Of a stretch of 8,306 nucleotides of DNA, positions 6,204 to 8,306 are shown piece after piece. The first letter of the stretch is position 1, and every line of letters starts with the position of its first letter. Position numbers and translations under genes: made by a program. Below the pieces are notes generated by a model. It did not search any database. It saw only the letters and a program-made list of their open reading frames with translations, and had not been told where the DNA came from. Source of the DNA: Acidobacteriota bacterium. GTDB taxonomy: Bacteria; Acidobacteriota; Terriglobia; Terriglobales; Acidobacteriaceae. Where the stretch lies: assembly GCA_021809235.1 (NCBI GenBank), contig JAKBAG010000138.1, positions 1 through 8,306 on the forward strand. Reading direction: 5' to 3'.

Positions 6204-7451
6204 GTGAAGCGACGGGTCGTCATCACCGGAATTGGACTCATCTGCGGCGTGGGCAACACCACGGACGCAGTATGGGATCAGCTGATTGCTGGAAGAAGCG
6301 GCGTGGAGGCCATCCGGTCCTTCGACGCCAGCGATTATCCAGTGAACTTTGCTGCTGAAGTGAAGAACTTCGATCCTCTCAACTTTGTGGACAAAAAGGA
6401 ATCGCGAAAGATGGGCCGTTTCATCCATCTGGCGATTGCGGCCACGGAAGAGGCAATTCAGCAGTCCGGACTGGTGATTACGCCGGAGATTGAGGAGCGG
6501 GTGGGTGTATTCATCGGCTCCGGAATCGGCGGCTTTGAGATCATTGAGCGTGAGCATGCCAGCCTGTTAGCCGGTGGTCCGCGCAAAATCTCCCCATTCT
6601 TCATCCCCGCAGCCATTGTGAATATGGCTGCAGGTCATGTGAGTATTCGCTATAACGCCAAAGGGCCAATCTCAGCCACAGCCACGGCCTGCGCCACGTC
6701 GGCGAACTCGATTGGCGACTCCTTTCATATGATTCAGCACGGAGAGGCCGACGTGATGATTGCCGGCGGCTCCGAGGCTGCCGTAACGCCTCTTTCTCTG
6801 GGCGGATTTGCTGCCATGCGAGCACTCTCCACCCGGAATGACGATCCCAAATCCGCAAGCAGGCCTTTCGACAAGGATCGCGATGGCTTCGTCCTCGGTG
6901 AAGGTGCGGGCATGCTCATTCTGGAAGAGCTGGAGTTTGCCAGGGCGCGTGGGGCCAGGATTCTAGGCGAGGTTCTCGGCTATGGCATGAGTGCCGATGC
7001 CTATCACATGACCGGCATTGCCCCGGAAGGCGCCGGTGCGCAGCGCAGCATGCGCGCAGCGCTGAAGGATGCCGGCATTGCTCCGCACGAAGTCGGCTAT
7101 GTGAATGCCCATGCGACCTCGACGCCGGCTGGCGACGGCAATGAGTCGCGGGCGATTGAACTGGTCTTTGGCGAGCATGCCATCAGTCACAGGCTGAAGG
7201 TGAGCAGCACGAAGTCTATGACTGGGCACCTGCTGGGTGCAGCGGGCGGTCTGGAAGCTGGCATCACGGCCATGGCACTGCTGAAGCAGCAGTGCCCACC
7301 GACCATCAATCTGGGCACGCCGGGCGAGGATTGCGTGCTGGATTACGTGGCGAACAAGGCCATCGACGCGAAGATCGATGTGGCCTTGTCGAATTCCTTT
7401 GGCTTCGGTGGGATCAACGCTTCGCTGGTGATGCGCCGCTGGACGGAATAG
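6204..7451 (+). CDS. fabF: Beta-ketoacyl-ACP synthase II (FabF)
   Basis: Condensing enzyme that joins malonyl-ACP to acyl-ACP with loss of CO2 to extend fatty acids (KAS II). It has 415 aa, the usual size, and a thiolase fold. Catalytic residues are visible: the nucleophile C163 in TACATSAN, H303 in NAHATSTPAGD, K337 and H342 in TKSMTGHLLGAAGG, plus the C-terminal glycine-rich loop SNSFGFGG (396-403). The His-His-Cys triad marks it as KAS I/II rather than FabH, and pairing with acpP favours FabF over FabB. The start is GTG, giving MKRRVVITGIG, the standard beginning of the family. It lies 3 nt after the acpP stop; only a weak GGCAGG (6188-6193) precedes it, which suggests translational coupling to acpP. 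A strong stem-loop follows at 7476-7509. Confidence 0.97.
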   Translation: MKRRVVITGIGLICGVGNTTDAVWDQLIAGRSGVEAIRSFDASDYPVNFAAEVKNFDPLNFVDKKESRKMGRFIHLAIAATEEAIQQSGLVITPEIEERVGVFIGSGIGGFEIIEREHASLLAGGPRKISPFFIPAAIVNMAAGHVSIRYNAKGPISATATACATSANSIGDSFHMIQHGEADVMIAGGSEAAVTPLSLGGFAAMRALSTRNDDPKSASRPFDKDRDGFVLGEGAGMLILEELEFARARGARILGEVLGYGMSADAYHMTGIAPEGAGAQRSMRAALKDAGIAPHEVGYVNAHATSTPAGDGNESRAIELVFGEHAISHRLKVSSTKSMTGHLLGAAGGLEAGITAMALLKQQCPPTINLGTPGEDCVLDYVANKAIDAKIDVALSNSFGFGGINASLVMRRWTE

Positions 7452-7475
7452 TCGCTGACAATCTGACGGAAATGA

Positions 7476-7509
7476 CAGACGGGCCGGGAATTCACTCCCG
7501 GCCCGTCTG
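7476..7509. terminator. Strong stem-loop terminator between fabF and the Yip1-family gene
   Basis: CAGACGGGCCGGGA (7476-7489) pairs perfectly with TCCCGGCCCGTCTG (7496-7509) around a 6-nt loop, giving a 14-bp GC-rich stem. It starts 24 nt after the fabF stop and ends 21 nt from the stop of the convergent gene on the other strand, so it can serve both. The downstream tract on the plus strand is short (CGTTTG), so T-richness is modest. Confidence 0.88.
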
Positions 7510-7530
7510 CGTTTGAATGGATTGTGCGTT

Positions 7531-8295
7531 TCAGATCGCCATCAGAACCATGCTGGACAGCAGCAGGAGGATCATCATCGCAATCCAGCGGGCGAACCAC
7601 CAGATAACCGCAGCGACTGCGCCGTGGATACGTTTGGTGCGGCCGACGATGACCAGGCCGACGGCCAGCAGAAGAAGCGTCCAGAGTGTGAAGAAGTTGA
7701 TGGAGCTGGCGATGCCGTAGAGGAACCTGGGAGTGGTGGCTGGGTTGAAGTAGTATGCGAGATCGGCATAGCCGAGTTTTTTGAATAGGAGAGAGTCCAA
7801 CGCGTGGCCGAGGAATGGCTTCAGCGCCAGCGGGAGAAACGGGAGCATCCCTGGAAGGCTGGAGTGCCAGACGACAGCATTCACCTGCCGGAAACTTACT
7901 TCCGCGTGAAACACCAGGCGATACAGGCAAAACAGAAAGACGGACTCGATTGCCAGATAGAGCAGGACGAGAAGTGGTCCTAGAATCCAGGAAAACTGAA
8001 CGGAGCGCGTGAGGATGTTCTCCATGATCACGCGCTGGGCAGCAGGCATGCTGTTGAACTGCCACGCCTGTGGATTTGAATGCTGCTGAGCTTTCTGGAT
8101 GAGCTGATGGATATCGATTCGAGACCATGTGCCGAAATAGAAAAGCGTAGTCAGCGCAAGCAGGAGCACGAGCGGCACCCACCAGGTAGGACGCTGCGCC
8201 AGCGACTGGAAGACGCGCCTGGGGCGATAGAAGACGCTCCAGGCGCAGGCCAACGGCGAGAGCCTCGGTGCCACGCTGGCGGAATGAACGGGCAT
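7531..8295 (-). CDS. Yip1-family multispanning membrane protein
   Basis: Integral membrane protein resembling bacterial Yip1-domain proteins, whose function is generally unknown; the name comes from eukaryotic vesicle-traffic proteins and implies no such role here. From the 254-residue reading, a short N-terminal segment with the pattern WSVFYRPRRVFQSLAQRPTWWVPL (15-42), typical of the family's start, is followed by about five hydrophobic segments at roughly 38-56, 102-128, 138-160, 196-218 and 226-253. A polar loop (57-100) lies between the first two. The gene converges on fabF and shares the stem-loop at 7476-7509. The ATG at 8295 is only 11 nt from the window edge, no ribosome binding site is visible in those bases, and the frame is open to the edge, so the real start may lie slightly outside. 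Family assignment is by overall pattern, without a diagnostic catalytic motif. Confidence 0.75.
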   Translation of the reverse strand: MPVHSASVAPRLSPLACAWSVFYRPRRVFQSLAQRPTWWVPLVLLLALTTLFYFGTWSRIDIHQLIQKAQQHSNPQAWQFNSMPAAQRVIMENILTRSVQFSWILGPLLVLLYLAIESVFLFCLYRLVFHAEVSFRQVNAVVWHSSLPGMLPFLPLALKPFLGHALDSLLFKKLGYADLAYYFNPATTPRFLYGIASSINFFTLWTLLLLAVGLVIVGRTKRIHGAVAAVIWWFARWIAMMILLLLSSMVLMAI

Positions 8296-8306
8296 GGGAA
8301 TATTAG

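Noticed and set aside
7343..8182. A 279-codon minus-strand frame overlapping the Yip1-family gene and the end of fabF
   Set aside because: It crosses the strong terminator and runs antisense into fabF; the membrane-protein frame is far more protein-like.

Overview
This is ordinary chromosomal DNA, most likely from a soil Acidobacteriota (class Terriglobia; Granulicella, Edaphobacter, Terriglobus or Acidobacterium type). That placement is an inference from overall protein style, moderately high GC, and the mix of a stand-alone acpP-fabF pair, a Yip1-family membrane protein and a GAF-EAL protein. There is no rRNA or other marker to confirm it. I see no transposase, integrase, phage gene, tRNA or CRISPR array.

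Layout, left to right. (1) At 3-1310 (+) is the 3' part of a GAF-EAL c-di-GMP phosphodiesterase gene; its start lies before the window. (2) At 1441-2730 (+) is an unrecognised protein with a short N-terminal helix, a long basic and probably disordered middle, and a ribbon-helix-helix (RHH) DNA-binding domain near the C-terminus. (3) At 2731-2888 is a convergent intergenic region with three successive stem-loops, the last having 16 paired bases. (4) At 2889-4070 (-) is an Old Yellow Enzyme-family alkene reductase, and upstream of it on the same strand at 4151-5635 is rmuC. (5) At 5636-5957 is a 322-bp divergent promoter region between rmuC and the fatty-acid genes. (6) At 5958-6200 and 6204-7451 (+) are acpP and fabF, 3 nt apart. 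(7) At 7476-7509 is a near-ideal 14-bp stem-loop, probably a terminator shared with the convergent Yip1-family gene at 7531-8295 (-), whose start is very close to the window edge and may lie beyond it.

Only acpP and fabF clearly work together: the acyl carrier protein carries the growing chain and FabF elongates it. rmuC and the alkene reductase are co-directional with an 80-nt gap and could share a transcript, but no functional link is obvious. The other genes look like independent housekeeping, signalling or accessory functions. The least explained items are the RHH protein and the tandem stem-loops behind it. I found no convincing evidence of a new multi-gene system.
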